Of a DNA stretch of 64,000 bases, positions 8,533-20,599 are shown one piece after another. The stretch lies in NCBI GenBank assembly GCA_019244185.1, contig JAFATB010000018.1, positions 147,300-211,299 of the forward strand. Direction: 5' to 3'. The notes below the pieces were generated by a model, which did not search any database, was not told where the DNA came from, and worked only from the letters and a program-made list of their open reading frames with translations. Position numbers and translations under genes: made by a program. The stretch's first letter is position 1; every line of letters starts with the position of its first letter. This DNA comes from Acidobacteriota bacterium (GTDB lineage Bacteria > Acidobacteriota > Thermoanaerobaculia > Gp7-AA8).

Positions 8533-9795
8533 TCAACCTCTCCGGTTGCCGCCGCGTGGCGCGCCGCCGCCACCACCACCGCCGCCCATCGGCGGAGGTC
8601 CTTCGACCTTCGACGTGGCGAGACCGACGACGACCGCGTCGCCCTCATGCAACTCGCCGCTGAGGACCTGCGTGTAGCGGCCGTCGGTGATGCCGGTGCG
8701 GATCGACACCGGCTTGAGCTTCTTCTCCGGCGTCGTGTCGAGGATGTAGACGGTCTGCTGTTTGCCGCCGCCCGCCGCGGCGCGTCCGCCGGGGAACTGC
8801 CGCGCGGCGCCCGCGAGTCCGCCGCCGCCGGTCTGCGCGGCGCGGCGCATGGCGTCGCCGCCGTTGCCGCTTGGGCCGCCACCGGCGTTGCCCGCGGTTT
8901 CTGTCGACGGTTTGAAGCGCAGCGCGGCGTTCGGCACGCGCAGCACGTTCTCGACGGTGGCCACATCGATGGTGACGTTCGCGGTCATCTTCGGCAGCAG
9001 CCGCTCCTCGGGATTCGCGACCTCGATGATGACGGGATACGTGACGACGTTCTGGTTGATCTGCGCGTTGTAGCGGATCTGTGCGATGCGTCCGCGGAAC
9101 TCTTCTTCCGGATACGCGTCGACGGTGAAGCGCGCGACCTGGCCGACCTTGATGCGGCCGATGTCCGACTGATCGACGTCGGCCTGCAGCTGCATCTTGG
9201 TGAGGTCCTGCGCGATCTCGAAGAGCGTCGGCGCCTGGAACGATGCGGCGACGGTCTGGCCGATGTCGTACTTGCGGTCGACGACGACGCCGTCGATCGG
9301 CGAGACGATGCGCGTGTAGCGCACGTTCGTCTCCGCCTGGCGCAGCGCGGCGGCGGCCTGCGTCACCTGCGCGGCCGCGGCCTGGTACTGCGCGCGCGCG
9401 GAGTCGACGTCGGCCTGCGACGAGAGACCGGCGGACGAGAGGCGGCTGAGGCGGTCGTAGTTGATCTTCGCGTTGCTCGCCTCGACCTGCGCGCGCGTGA
9501 CGTCGGCGCGGCGTTGTTCGGCCTGTGCCTGCAGCGGCGCGGGATCGAGCTCGGCGATGAGCTGCCCGGTTTTCACGCGGCTCTTGAAGTCGGCGTGCAG
9601 CGCGGCGATGACGCCGGAGACCTGGCTGCCGACCTGCACGGTCGTGACGGCGGAGAGCGTGCCGGTCGCGGTCACGGTCATGGTGACGTTGCCGCGGTCC
9701 GCTTTCTCCGTTTTGTATTGTTCGTCTTTCTTGCCGCGTCCCTTGCAGTCGAGGAGCACGGCCACGAGAAGCAGTGTCGTCGTTGTACGTCGCAC
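8533..9795 (-). CDS. efflux periplasmic adaptor subunit (HlyD/MacA family)
   Basis: Membrane-fusion protein of about 420 aa bridging the MacB-type permease to an outer-membrane channel. From the GTG at 9795 it has a hydrophobic N-terminus ending in LLLVAVLLDC, which may be an atypical lipobox (Asp at -1), then the barrel-sandwich/lipoyl half (VTATGTLSAVTTVQVGSQVSG), an Ala/Gln-rich alpha-hairpin (about 70-150), the second lipoyl half, and a beta-barrel. Unusual is a long Gly/Pro/Ala-rich stretch of about 50 residues inserted before the membrane-proximal domain, and a tail with a run of nine glycines. A longer frame reaches 10059 but would cross the divergent bactofilin gene, so it is rejected. 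Confidence 0.88.
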   Translation of the reverse strand: MRRTTTTLLLVAVLLDCKGRGKKDEQYKTEKADRGNVTMTVTATGTLSAVTTVQVGSQVSGVIAALHADFKSRVKTGQLIAELDPAPLQAQAEQRRADVTRAQVEASNAKINYDRLSRLSSAGLSSQADVDSARAQYQAAAAQVTQAAAALRQAETNVRYTRIVSPIDGVVVDRKYDIGQTVAASFQAPTLFEIAQDLTKMQLQADVDQSDIGRIKVGQVARFTVDAYPEEEFRGRIAQIRYNAQINQNVVTYPVIIEVANPEERLLPKMTANVTIDVATVENVLRVPNAALRFKPSTETAGNAGGGPSGNGGDAMRRAAQTGGGGLAGAARQFPGGRAAAGGGKQQTVYILDTTPEKKLKPVSIRTGITDGRYTQVLSGELHEGDAVVVGLATSKVEGPPPMGGGGGGGGAPRGGNRRG

Positions 9796-9902
9796 GTTTT
9801 GCTGGACCCTTTCGCAGTAGAGCGGCGGGAAGTCTATCGCGTCGCACAGCTGCGACGGGTGACCGCGTGTTTCGGTTTTGCGAACGGCCGCGGAGCGCAT
9901 GC

Positions 9903-9908
9903 TATGCT
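9903..9908 (+). promoter_or_regulatory. candidate -10 element upstream of bactofilin
   Basis: TATGCT lies 30 bases before the bactofilin ATG, with TTGCGA 19 bases further upstream as a weak -35 candidate, in the 142-base divergent gap between the efflux adaptor and bactofilin genes. This is pattern matching only. Confidence 0.3.
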
Positions 9909-9937
9909 TCCGCCCCCAGTCTGCGAGGTTCTCGAGC

Positions 9938-10363
9938 ATGGCCCTTTTCTCCTCGACCAAAGATCCCGCTCCGTCCCGTCCCGTCGTCGGCACCGCCACG
10001 CCCGCATCCCAGGGGCCGACCATGCTGGGACCGAACGTGATCATCGAGGGAACGGTCACGGGATCGGAGCCGGTCTTCGTGGAAGGGACCGTGCGCGGCA
10101 GGATTCATCTGTCGAGCGATCTGGTGGTCGGGACGAAGGCGCGCGTCGAGGCGACGGTGCACGCGCGCAACGTGACCATCGAAGGAAGACTGACCGGCGA
10201 CGTGAGCGCCGACGACCGCGTGGAGCTCGTCGCCAGCGCGACCGTCGACGGCAACATCAAGGCGCCGAAGATCGTCGTGGCCGAGGGCGCGAAGTTCCGC
10301 GGCTCGGTCGACATGGGCTCGCGCGTGCCGCGCGACGAGTCCGCCCCCGCAAAAACGAAGTAA
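9938..10363 (+). CDS. bactofilin family protein
   Basis: Polymerising cytoskeletal protein of 141 aa. The DUF583/bactofilin beta-helix begins at LGPNVIIEGTVTGSEPVFVEG and shows regular short repeats of Val/Ile and Gly about every 6 residues to roughly residue 120. The N-terminus and the Lys-ending C-terminus are polar and likely unstructured, as usual. The ATG at 9938 is chosen over an upstream in-frame ATG because GAGG precedes it by nine bases and the MALFSS start fits the family. Bactofilins organise cell shape, stalks or polar complexes; nothing adjacent tells which role applies. Confidence 0.88.
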   Translation: MALFSSTKDPAPSRPVVGTATPASQGPTMLGPNVIIEGTVTGSEPVFVEGTVRGRIHLSSDLVVGTKARVEATVHARNVTIEGRLTGDVSADDRVELVASATVDGNIKAPKIVVAEGAKFRGSVDMGSRVPRDESAPAKTK

Positions 10364-10393
10364 ACGCCCACCTCGAAACAAAGGAGCACGTTC

Positions 10394-11935
10394 ATGTCTG
10401 CAACCGCTACCACCTCGTTCGCGCAGGAGCGCGCCTTGCGCGAGCCGCGCGAATACTCGAACTACATCGACGGCGAATGGGTGAAGTCGTCGTCGGGCAA
10501 GGTCTTCGAGAACCGCAATCCGGCCAACGAAGACGATCTCGTCGGCACGTTCCAGGAGTCGAACGAAGACGATCTCAACGCCGCGGTCGACGCCGCGCAT
10601 CGCGCGTACGACGCGTGGCGCCTCACGCCCGCGCCGAAGCGCGCCGAGTATCTTTATCGCGTCGGCGACATCCTCAAGCGCGACAAGGAAAAGATCGCGC
10701 GCGAGATGACCCGCGAGATGGGCAAGGTGCTCGACGAGACGAAAGGCGATGTGCAGGAAGCGATCGACATGGCCTTCCTCGCCGCCGGCGAAGGCCGCCG
10801 TCTCTTCGGCGTCACCACTCCTTCCGAGCTCTCGAACAAGTTCAACATGGCCGTGCGCATGCCCCTCGGCGTGGCCGGTCTCATCACGCCGTGGAACTTC
10901 CCGATCGCCATTCCGGCGTGGAAGGGCATGGCCGCGCTGATCTGCGGCAACACGGTCGTCATCAAGCCGGCCTCGCTCACGCCGCTGTCGGTGATCATGC
11001 TGGCCGAGGCGTTCGAGGAAGCGGGACTGCCGAAAGGCGTGTGGAACGTGGTGACCGGCGGCGGACGCGAAGTCGGCGATCCGATGACGCGCCACGAGAA
11101 GGTGAAGGTGATCTCGTTCACCGGCTCGACGCAGGTCGGCCGCGACATCTCGGTCGCGTGCGCGCCGTCGTTCAAGCACGTCCACCTGGAGATGGGCGGG
11201 AAGAACGTGATCATGGTGATGGACGACGCGGACGTCGACCTCGCCGTCGACGGCGCGCTGTGGGGCGCCTTCGGCACGGCCGGCCAGCGCTGCACCGCGG
11301 CCTCGCGCATCGTCGTGCACAAGAAGGTGTACGAGCAGTTTGTCGACAAGCTCGCCGGACGCGCGAAGAAGCTGCGCGTCGGCAACGGCCTCGACGCGAA
11401 CGTCGACATGGGACCGAACGTCTCCGCCTCGCAGTTGAAGACGGTCGAGTCGTACGTGCAGATCGGCAAGGACGAAGGCGCGACGTGCGTGGCCGGCGGC
11501 AGCGCGCTGCGCGACGGAGACTACGCGAAAGGCTTCTTCCACCAGCCGACCGTCTTCGCCGACGTGAAGCGCGACATGCGCATCGCGCAGGAAGAGATCT
11601 TCGGGCCGGTGACGGCGGTGATCCCGTGCGACTCGCTCGAAGACGCGATCGCGATCGGCAACGGCGTGCGCTACGGCCTCTCGTCGTCGATCTATACGCG
11701 CGACATCAACAAGGCGTTCGCCGCGATGCGCGACATGTACACCGGCATCTTCTACGTGAACGCGCCGACGATCGGCGCGGAAGTGCACCTGCCGTTCGGC
11801 GGCACGAAGGAAACCGGCAACGGCCACCGCGAAGCAGGCGTGGCCGGCATCGACGTGTTCTCGGAGTGGAAGTCGATCTACGTCGACTACTCGGGATCGC
11901 TGCAGAGGGCGCAGATTGATACGGAAGACATTTAG
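10394..11935 (+). CDS. NAD(P)-dependent aldehyde dehydrogenase
   Basis: Full-length 513-aa aldehyde dehydrogenase oxidising an aldehyde to the acid. [12 protein letters not shown] and [10 protein letters not shown] mark the cofactor site, LEMGGKN carries the general-base Glu, and GQRCTAASR carries the catalytic Cys. The C-terminal [16 protein letters not shown] resembles ketoglutarate-semialdehyde-type and related ALDHs more than betaine-aldehyde enzymes, but the substrate cannot be fixed. AAAGGAG stands 8 bases before the ATG. The M28 peptidase gene begins within the last 20 bases of this gene. Confidence 0.92.
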   Translation: MSATATTSFAQERALREPREYSNYIDGEWVKSSSGKVFENRNPANEDDLVGTFQESNEDDLNAAVDAAHRAYDAWRLTPAPKRAEYLYRVGDILKRDKEKIAREMTREMGKVLDETKGDVQEAIDMAFLAAGEGRRLFGVTTPSELSNKFNMAVRMPLGVAGLITPWNFPIAIPAWKGMAALICGNTVVIKPASLTPLSVIMLAEAFEEAGLPKGVWNVVTGGGREVGDPMTRHEKVKVISFTGSTQVGRDISVACAPSFKHVHLEMGGKNVIMVMDDADVDLAVDGALWGAFGTAGQRCTAASRIVVHKKVYEQFVDKLAGRAKKLRVGNGLDANVDMGPNVSASQLKTVESYVQIGKDEGATCVAGGSALRDGDYAKGFFHQPTVFADVKRDMRIAQEEIFGPVTAVIPCDSLEDAIAIGNGVRYGLSSSIYTRDINKAFAAMRDMYTGIFYVNAPTIGAEVHLPFGGTKETGNGHREAGVAGIDVFSEWKSIYVDYSGSLQRAQIDTEDI

Positions 11936-13292
11936 CCTCGCCGCAACATTCATCTGCGCGGGCGCCCTGGCACTGCCGGCGCTCGCGCAGAGCGACGCCG
12001 ACCGCGCGATTGACTACGAGCTCGCGAACTCGCGCGCGTACGACACGCTCGAATACCTCACCGACAACATCGGCCCGCGCCTCTCCGGCTCGAAGGGCGC
12101 CGCGCTCGCGGTGACGTGGGCGACCAAGCAGTTGCGCGCGATGAAGCTCGACGACGTGCGCAACGAGCCGGTGATGGTGCCGCACTGGGTCCGCGGCGTG
12201 GAGCGCGCAACACTCGTTTCGCACAACGATCAGAAGATCGTGCTCACGGCTCTGGGCGGCAGCGTGGCCACGCCGGAGAACGGCATCACGGCGGACGTCG
12301 TCGAGGTGTCGTCGTTCGAGGAGCTCGATCGGCTCGGACGCAAGGTGGCCGGCAAGATCGTCTACTTCAACAATCCGATCGACATGTCGCTGGTCGAGAG
12401 CGGCCGTGCGTTCGACGCGTACAGCAAGGCGGTGGAGTTCCGCGGCGCGGGACCGTCGCACGCGGCGCAGTACGGCGCGGTCGCGGCGCTGATCCGCTCG
12501 GTCGCCTCGGCGTCGCTGCGCTCGCCGCACACCGGCTCGCTGCGCTACGACGAGAAGCAGCCGAAGATCCCGGGCGCCGCGCTCAGCGTCGAGGACGCGC
12601 TCCTCGTGCACCGGCTCCTCGCGAAGGGCGAGCGCGTGCGCATGCATCTCGTCCTCACGCCGCGCACGCTGCCCGACGCGCCGTCGTTCAACGTGGTCGC
12701 CGAGATCCGCGGCAGCGAGCGGCCGAACGAGATCGTGCTCATCGGCGGACATCTCGACTCGTGGGATCTCGCCACCGGCGCGATCGACGACGGCTCCGGC
12801 GCCGCGATGTGCATCGAGACGATGCGCGTGCTCAAGGAGCTCGGCATCAAGCCGAAGCGCACCATCCGCGCGGTGCTGTTCATGAACGAGGAAAACGGCC
12901 TGCGCGGCGGCCACGCGTATTTCGATGCGGCTGCGAAGCGCGAGGAGATCGCGAAACACGTCGCGGTGATCGAGACGGACGCGGGCGCGGCGACGCCGGT
13001 CGGCTTTACGACGACCCTCGAAGGCAGCGCGCTCGCGAACTTCACGCGCGCCGCGGCGCCGCTCAACCGCATCGCCGCGCCGCTGACGTGGGAGAGCTCG
13101 CGCCACACCGGCGCTGATACCTCGCCGCTCACCGACGCCGGCGTGACCGGCTTCGGCCTCACGCCCGACCCGCGGCATTACTTTGATTTCCATCATTCGC
13201 CCGCGGACACGCTGGACAAGGTCGATCCGCATCAGCTCGCGCAGAACACGGCGGCGATCGCGGGACTCGCGGTGTTGCTCGCGAATCAGTAG
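11916..13292 (+). CDS. M28 family peptidase, carboxypeptidase Q-like
   Basis: Secreted di-zinc exopeptidase, 458 aa. A signal peptide ends near LPALAQ; a PA domain lies at about 110-230; the M28 catalytic domain follows. Zinc and catalytic positions are visible in [26 protein letters not shown] and [26 protein letters not shown] closely matches mammalian plasma glutamate carboxypeptidase (CPQ). Translation appears to start at TTG 11916, with AGAGG 7 bases upstream, overlapping the 3' end of the aldehyde dehydrogenase gene. It probably trims dipeptides in the periplasm. A hairpin terminator follows. Confidence 0.9.
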   Translation: MIRKTFSLAATFICAGALALPALAQSDADRAIDYELANSRAYDTLEYLTDNIGPRLSGSKGAALAVTWATKQLRAMKLDDVRNEPVMVPHWVRGVERATLVSHNDQKIVLTALGGSVATPENGITADVVEVSSFEELDRLGRKVAGKIVYFNNPIDMSLVESGRAFDAYSKAVEFRGAGPSHAAQYGAVAALIRSVASASLRSPHTGSLRYDEKQPKIPGAALSVEDALLVHRLLAKGERVRMHLVLTPRTLPDAPSFNVVAEIRGSERPNEIVLIGGHLDSWDLATGAIDDGSGAAMCIETMRVLKELGIKPKRTIRAVLFMNEENGLRGGHAYFDAAAKREEIAKHVAVIETDAGAATPVGFTTTLEGSALANFTRAAAPLNRIAAPLTWESSRHTGADTSPLTDAGVTGFGLTPDPRHYFDFHHSPADTLDKVDPHQLAQNTAAIAGLAVLLANQ

Positions 13293-13314
13293 CGTTCGAA
13301 TCAAGTTGCAAATG

Positions 13315-13343
13315 AAAAAGCCCGGCCTCGCGGCCGGGCTTTT
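13315..13343. terminator. bidirectional hairpin terminator
   Basis: AGCCCGGCC (13319-13327) pairs perfectly with GGCCGGGCT (13332-13340) around a four-base loop. An A-tract lies on the left and TTTT on the right, so it can terminate both the M28 gene (plus) and the TonB receptor gene (minus) that converge here. Confidence 0.85.
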
Positions 13344-13366
13344 CGTTGTGCGAGTCGTGTCGCGGA

Positions 13367-16300
13367 TCAGAAGCGCAGGCCGACCGCGAAGCGGTACGTG
13401 CGCGGGGTCTGGAAGCCCTCTTTCGTCACCGGCTTGCCGAAGTTCGGGCCGAGCTGGTAGTTGGCGTGCAGCGCCGTGCAGTCCGCCGCCGCCGCGCCCT
13501 GCGGGCACTCGATCGGCGTGTCGGTGTACGGGTTGAACGCGACGAGGCCGGACGCGGCGCCGTTGGTGCGGCGCGTGCGCACGGTCGTGTCGATGCGGCC
13601 GAGGAAGATGTCGTTCGCGTTGTCGGCGTTGAAGATGTTCAGCACCTGGCCTTGCGCGAAGAGCTCGACGCGGCTCACCGGGATGGAGAAGTTCAGCGCG
13701 AAGTCGGTGGCGCTCACGGCATCGGTGCGGAACTCGCCGCGCTTGCTGAAGTAGTAGTTGTGCTGGTTGCCGAGCTGCGAGAGCGTGTAGCCGGGATTCG
13801 CCGGCGAGCCGGTGAACGGCGTGTTGCGTCCCGATGCGTCGATCGTGCCGATGGCGGAGTACGCGCGGCCGGAGTCGTACGACTGGATCAGCGACGGCGT
13901 GAGCTTGGCGACGCCGAGGTTGAAGTCGTAGCCCGCCCACACGCGCGCGCGGTGGCGCTGGTCGCCTAGGAGATAGCCGCTCGGCTGGCGGTTCTCGTAG
14001 TTGAGGTACTCGGGATAGAACTGTCCGAACGTGTTCGTCACCGCCGCGGTGCCGTCGCCCTCGGGCACATCGTTGCCGGTGAGCTTCGACCACGTGTAGC
14101 CGCCGCCGAGGTTGAAGCGGTTCGGGCGCCAGTTGAACTGCAGCTGCGCGCCGCGGTACTTGCGCGAGAGGTTGTCGTCGTCGTTGACGAGGATTGCGCG
14201 GTCGCCGGTGACCGGCGCGCCGTTGACGGGATTGACGCCGGTGAACGTGCCGGTGCCGAGGTCGAGGCGCGTCGCGTAGAAGTCGTGCCAGTCGCGGTCG
14301 ATGAAGTCGACGCGCGCGTACGCACGCGGCGTGATCTGCGTGCCGAAGCCGAGCGCGATCTCACGCACGTACGGCGACGAGATCGGGCTGTCGACCTGCG
14401 TCGTGAGACCGGGGATCGTCGACGAGATGAGCGCGGCTGCGCGCTGGTTGGCGGTGAGGCTGTTGTACCAGTTGAAGAGGATCGCCAGCGCCTGCGGCGT
14501 CGCGACGAGCGAGCCCGCGGGCGTGCCGGCGGGATTCACGACCGGACCGCCGTACGCGAAGTTGAACGCGGCGGGGTTGCCGGCACCGGCCGCGCCGCCG
14601 CCGACGTTGCCGTCGACGATCTTCGAGACGTAATGGCTGTAGCTCGCGCTGACGCGGTACTTGCCGTCGCCGGTGACGTCGAAGATCGCGCCGAGGCGCG
14701 GGCTGAACGCGCTGTCGTCGGAGACGACGTTGCCGCTCGCGTCGACGGCGTTGTTTTTGTCGTAGCGCACGCCGACGTTGAAGCTCCAGTGCTTGTTGAA
14801 GTCCCACTTGTCGTTGATGAACGCGGAGCGGGTCTTGAGGTCGCTGCCGTTCGAGAGCGCGAGGATCGGACGGTACGTGACCACGGTCGCGCCGTCGAAG
14901 CGCGGGAAGATCTGGTCGGTCGACGTGCCGGTCATGATGGCCGTACCGGTGCTCGTGATCTGGTACTGGCTGGCGGACTGGTAATTGTTGACGAGGCGCG
15001 TCTCGTGGTACTGCTCGCCGCCGAAGACGACGCTGTGCGTGCCCATCGCCTTCGTGTTCACGAAGTACGTGGCCTTCGCAACGGCAGAGTCGTTGTCGCG
15101 GCGCTCCGGCGTGCAGACGCCGCAGAACACCGGCGCGTTCCAGCGCGCGTTGGTGTCGGCGACCCACGTGCCGCGGATCTGGTCGGTGTAGATGCCGCCG
15201 CTGTGCACGAACGCGTACTTCTTGCGCGAGTACTGCCCTTCGATGAGCAGGTTGTTGGTGATGACGCCGTTGTAGCTCGCCGCGGCGAGCGAGTTCGGGA
15301 GCTCGCGCGCGGCGACGATGCTTTGCTGGTCGTAGATCGGCGCGAAGAAGTTGTTCGACTCGGTGGTGTTGACGTCGAGATACGAGAGCACGACGGAGTG
15401 CTGCGGCAGAATCTGCGCGGTGAGCTTGCCTTCCCAGCGCTTCTCGTCGAGCGTGTTGAGGAAGGTCATCGGCGAGACGGACGCGCTGGAGGAGACGGTC
15501 GAGCCGGTCGGGTCGATGCCGACGGCGGGCGCGCCCGAGGCCTTGCGGCCGGCGCCGAAGAACCAGAGGCGGTCGCGCAACGCGAAGCCGCCGAGCGTGC
15601 CTTCGTAGACGCTGAGGTTCTTGTCGATGTGATCGGCGGTCTCGATCGGCGTCTTGGCGATCCACGACGCGTTGTTGAGCGTGTCGCGGAACGAGCCGCT
15701 GAACTGGTTTCCGCCCGACTTCGTGATCGTGCTGACCACGCCGCCGCCGAAGCGGCCGTATTCGGCGGAGACCGCGCCGGTGAGCACGGTGGTCTCCTGG
15801 ATGGCGTCCTCGATGAAGAGGTTGTGCGGCTGGCCGCGCAGGTTCTCGTTGACGGTAACGCCGTTAACCAGGAAGAGGTTGTCGTACGACGTGCCGCCCG
15901 AGATCATGATGTTGTCACGCGCGCCGTTGTTGTTGACGCCAGGCGTGAGCACGACCGTGTCGGTGATGTTGCGGCGCACGGGGAGGAGTGAGATCTGCTC
16001 GGCCGTGTAGTTGCGCGCGATGTCGGTCGTCTCGAGGACGGCCGGCGCGGAGGCGGTGACGGTGATGGCCTCGCTGACGGAGCTGACTTTCAGATCGGCG
16101 TCCGCGCTGGCGTCGCTGGCCAGCGTCACCGTGACCTGCTTCGTCACGCGCTGCATCCCCTCGAGATCGAAGGTGACGCTGTACGGACCGGGAGGCACGG
16201 CCGGGAAGCGGTAGCCGCCGCCCTCGCCGGTGGTCGCGGTGCGCGTGCCCTGCAGGACGGGCGAGGCGATGGTCACCGTCACGCCGGGCAGCGGCTTGCC

Positions 16301-16399
16301 GTCCGTGGTGACGGTGCCGCCGAGGGAACCGGTGGTGCCCTGGCCGAACAAAGGAATTGCAAGCAACAGCGTGCAGAAAAGAATGGAAGCCCTACGCAT
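13367..16399 (-). CDS. TonB-dependent receptor with carboxypeptidase-regulatory N-domain (Oar-like)
   Basis: Outer-membrane receptor of 1010 aa. It has a signal peptide ending LLLAIPLFG, a CarboxypepD_reg beta-sandwich (about 25-110, with TVTIASP and GGGYRFPAVPPGPYSV), a plug domain (about 125-240, with EQISLLPVRRNITD and AEYGRFGGGVVS), then a long beta-barrel ending in the outer-membrane signature FAVGLRF. Length and order match Acidobacteria/Myxococcus Oar proteins, which bind proteins, peptides or glycans. GAGGAGG sits immediately before the ATG. It is followed on the other strand by the M28 peptidase, a natural partner for peptide use. No TonB or ExbBD genes are present in the window. Confidence 0.93.
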   Translation of the reverse strand: MRRASILFCTLLLAIPLFGQGTTGSLGGTVTTDGKPLPGVTVTIASPVLQGTRTATTGEGGGYRFPAVPPGPYSVTFDLEGMQRVTKQVTVTLASDASADADLKVSSVSEAITVTASAPAVLETTDIARNYTAEQISLLPVRRNITDTVVLTPGVNNNGARDNIMISGGTSYDNLFLVNGVTVNENLRGQPHNLFIEDAIQETTVLTGAVSAEYGRFGGGVVSTITKSGGNQFSGSFRDTLNNASWIAKTPIETADHIDKNLSVYEGTLGGFALRDRLWFFGAGRKASGAPAVGIDPTGSTVSSSASVSPMTFLNTLDEKRWEGKLTAQILPQHSVVLSYLDVNTTESNNFFAPIYDQQSIVAARELPNSLAAASYNGVITNNLLIEGQYSRKKYAFVHSGGIYTDQIRGTWVADTNARWNAPVFCGVCTPERRDNDSAVAKATYFVNTKAMGTHSVVFGGEQYHETRLVNNYQSASQYQITSTGTAIMTGTSTDQIFPRFDGATVVTYRPILALSNGSDLKTRSAFINDKWDFNKHWSFNVGVRYDKNNAVDASGNVVSDDSAFSPRLGAIFDVTGDGKYRVSASYSHYVSKIVDGNVGGGAAGAGNPAAFNFAYGGPVVNPAGTPAGSLVATPQALAILFNWYNSLTANQRAAALISSTIPGLTTQVDSPISSPYVREIALGFGTQITPRAYARVDFIDRDWHDFYATRLDLGTGTFTGVNPVNGAPVTGDRAILVNDDDNLSRKYRGAQLQFNWRPNRFNLGGGYTWSKLTGNDVPEGDGTAAVTNTFGQFYPEYLNYENRQPSGYLLGDQRHRARVWAGYDFNLGVAKLTPSLIQSYDSGRAYSAIGTIDASGRNTPFTGSPANPGYTLSQLGNQHNYYFSKRGEFRTDAVSATDFALNFSIPVSRVELFAQGQVLNIFNADNANDIFLGRIDTTVRTRRTNGAASGLVAFNPYTDTPIECPQGAAAADCTALHANYQLGPNFGKPVTKEGFQTPRTYRFAVGLRF

Positions 16400-16532
16400 C
16401 TCTCCTCCTCAAGAAAAGGGGTTAGGGGCACCTGACTTGGACGATGGCGCTGATGGTCGCACAAATCCGGCCGGAAGTAACGAAACAGTCACAATTCCGG
16501 GCCGGCATGCCGCGCCGAACGATAGAAGGGCA

Positions 16533-16605
16533 GCCGCACGTGCGGATAGGCTGTGCCCTTAGCGCAGTCGGCCGCGCCGACCGGCCGCCCCGGCCCGCCG
16601 GAGGC
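16533..16605. repeat. intergenic GC-rich repeat, copy 2
   Basis: Second copy of the 4612-4672 element, in the 223-base gap between the two TonB receptor genes. It starts with the 12-base palindrome CCGCACGTGCGG (16534-16545), then GGCTGTGCCCTTAGCGC (one A/G and one C/T change from copy 1) and a GC-rich block ending CGGCCCGCCGGAGGC, about 14 bases longer than in copy 1. It again lies directly after the end of a minus-strand gene. The rest of the gap (16400-16532) holds the 5' region of the larger receptor gene; I see no other clear element in it. Confidence 0.6.
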
Positions 16606-16622
16606 GCTCCGGGAATCCCGCG

Positions 16623-18343
16623 TCAAAGGCGCACGCGTAGCCAGGCGCGCAGCGCGCGCGGGCCGCGGCTGGCGAAGACGTTCGTGGCGTCGGCGGCGGC
16701 CGTGAGATGGACCGCTTTGATGGGGACGATGTAGCGCAGCGCGAGATCGGTGGCGAGCGGTGCGTGCGCGATGACCGCGAGGTCGCCGTAGCGTTCGAGC
16801 ACCGTGACTCCGATCTCCTGCTCGCCGATCGGAAGCGCGGCGCCGAGCCACGCGTGCGCCAGATGCCGCGGCGCGAACAGCGGATACTCCGGATCGGTAT
16901 CGGCGAACGCGTAGTTCGCGCCCGCCTCGATGCGGTCGAAGAGGCGATAGTTCATGTCGAACTCGACGGCGTTTGCGTCGACGCCGTCGAAGTCGCGGTG
17001 GATCGCATCGATCCGCGCGGAGCCGGCCGCGCCGAGCGCGGTGGCGAAGCCGAGTGTCGTCTCCTGATTGCTGGGATCGTGGCGGTAGCTCGCGACCACC
17101 GCGCGGCGTCCATCGCCGAAGAAATCGTACGATGCGAAAAGACGAGTGGAGACGTCGTCATCGTCGGAGCGAACCCCGGCGTCGATGGTGAACCGATTGC
17201 GCGACCAGCGGTCGGCCGCGAACCAGGCGGTCGAGGATGCATGGCGCATCGCATCGACGCCGCCGCGCAGCACGTGATCGCCGGCGGCATACGACGCCTC
17301 GCCGAACGCGCCGTCGTACCCTTGCCCATCGAGGATCTGCCGCTGAACGAACGTCTGGATCGTCAGGCGGGGATCCGGCACCGCGATGTAGTTCGCGCTG
17401 AGCTGTCCTTCGTCCGCCCGCGAGCCGCCGCTGAGGTTGCCCTCGCCGTGAATCGCGGTGGCGACGACGTTCTGCCGCGCGCCGAGCTGGCCGCTCAGCT
17501 TCAGCTCGTACCCCTTCTCGTCGCGGATGGCCACGTCCGCACGATCACCGCCCCAGCCGGCCGCGAAGAACCAGAGGCGTTCCGGCAGCAGATGATCGCC
17601 CGCCGCCACCTCGAAGCGATGCTCGAGTCCACCGCCGCCGGTCGAACCGCCGATCCAGTTCTCGCTGGTGATGGTGTCGCGGATCGAGAGAAAGAGGTTC
17701 TCGCTGCCGGAACGCGTGAGCGCGGCCACGGATGAGCCGGTGGCGCGGCCGTATTCGATCGGCAGCGCGCCGCGCAGCACGGTCACCTGCTCGATCGATT
17801 CTTCGCCGATGAGCGTCGCGTTGTAGAGCAAGCCGTCGTCGACGGTCGAATAGAAGGACGGCAGCGGATCCGGTGCGATGGCTTCGACCGACGGCGGATC
17901 GCGACGCACGGGCAGGCGGTCGAGCGCGAGATCGGAAAAGTGCGTGGTGATCGGCTGCGTGTCGGCGACGCCGACGGTGACGGCGGTCGACGTCACGCTC
18001 TCGCCTTCTTCGCCCGGCGTGAGCGTCGCGTCGGCGCGCGCGACGCGCGCGAGCTCGACGGTCGTGCGGCGCGTGAGCGTGACGAGTCCCGTCTTCGCGA
18101 ACGTGACGTCGTAGACGCCGGGCGGCAGCGCGCCGAGCCAGTAGCGGCCGTGCGCGTTCGTCGTGGTCGTGCGCTCGTGCTGCAGCGCCTTCGACGTCAC
18201 GGTCACCGTGACGCCGGCCGCGGGCGCGTTCGCGCTGCGCACGATGCCGGCGATCGCGGACGTGGTGACGACGGCGGCGCGCAGCGCCGGCGTCGTCGGA
18301 ACGAGGGCGAGAGCGAAGAACAGCGCGGCGAGGACGCGTCGCA

Positions 18344-18344
<1 letters not shown>
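16623..18344 (-). CDS. short TonB-receptor-like outer-membrane protein with CarboxypepD_reg domain
   Basis: A 573-aa relative of the neighbouring 1010-aa receptor. Signal peptide, carboxypeptidase-regulatory sandwich (about 28-105, with GRYWLGALPPGVYDVTF) and plug (about 120-230, with DLALDRLPVRRDPPSVE and IEYGRATGSSVA) are present, but only about 330 residues remain for the barrel, far below the 500 or more of standard receptors. The frame is uninterrupted and ends in WLRVRL rather than the usual aromatic terminal residue. The start overlaps the ettA stop by one base (TGATG). It may have a reduced barrel or be an evolving derivative that no longer transports. Domain calls are firm, function is inference. 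Confidence 0.82.
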
Positions 18345-20020
<1,676 letters not shown>

Positions 20021-20040
20021 GGCGCGGGATTCTATCCGTA

Positions 20041-20074
20041 AACAAAAAAGCCGCGGCGCTGGCCGCGGCTTTCG
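20041..20074 (-). terminator. hairpin terminator between orphan gene and ettA
   Basis: AGCCGCGGC (20049-20057) and GCCGCGGCT (20062-20070) form a perfect stem with a GCTG loop. On the minus strand it is followed by TTTTTTG, ideal for ending transcription of the small upstream gene before ettA. Confidence 0.85.
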
Positions 20075-20094
20075 TCGTTCGTCGATGCGAAAAC

Positions 20095-20535
20095 TTACTG
20101 CTGCTGCTTGGGAAGATAGCGCGCGATGGCGTCGTGCGCGTCCGATTCCGGGATCGGCGTCGCGGACGAGACGTCCCACTTGAAGTTGAGCGTCGACTGT
20201 CCCGCGTCGAGCGTGGACTGCCCGATCTGCACGCCGCCGTTGCCGTAGAGCGTGAGCGTGACCGACACCTCGAGCGGCGGGCTGACGAGCAGCTGACCCG
20301 CGACGACCGGCGAGTGCGTAACGATGAGCAGCGACCCGCTGATCGCCTCGCAGGGCGGCATCTGCAGCTGCGCCACCTGCGGGTAGATGACGACCGTCGT
20401 CGTATTCGCGCCCGTGGGCTGGAAGGTGAATCCTCCCTGCGAGATCTGGAGCTCGGGAGCGGGTGAGATCGTGCAGTAGGCGTTGTGGCCGGTGCGGGCC
20501 GCGGCCATCGTCAGGCTGAAATAACCACTCGACAT
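20095..20535 (-). CDS. hypothetical protein, 146 aa
   Basis: I do not recognise this protein. It has no signal peptide or transmembrane helix, is rich in Thr, Ser, Gln and Val, and looks like an all-beta fold (runs such as [10 protein letters not shown] and [11 protein letters not shown]). Two cysteines (near residues 21 and 62) might pair. AGGAGG stands five bases before the ATG, and a strong terminator lies just after the stop, so it is probably a real monocistronic gene. The flanking genes are ettA and a SpoIIE phosphatase, which give no functional hint. Confidence 0.7.
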   Translation of the reverse strand: MSSGYFSLTMAAARTGHNAYCTISPAPELQISQGGFTFQPTGANTTTVVIYPQVAQLQMPPCEAISGSLLIVTHSPVVAGQLLVSPPLEVSVTLTLYGNGGVQIGQSTLDAGQSTLNFKWDVSSATPIPESDAHDAIARYLPKQQQ

Positions 20536-20599
20536 GATGTCCTCCTCTCTTTTTTGAAGCGGAGGCGGCAGGATAGCACGCGGCAGAGACCGACTGCCG

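Noticed and set aside
8647..11919. 1090-codon plus-strand frame spanning the efflux adaptor, bactofilin and aldehyde dehydrogenase genes
   Set aside because: It crosses three recognisable genes in a wrong frame and has no domain; a GC-driven open frame.
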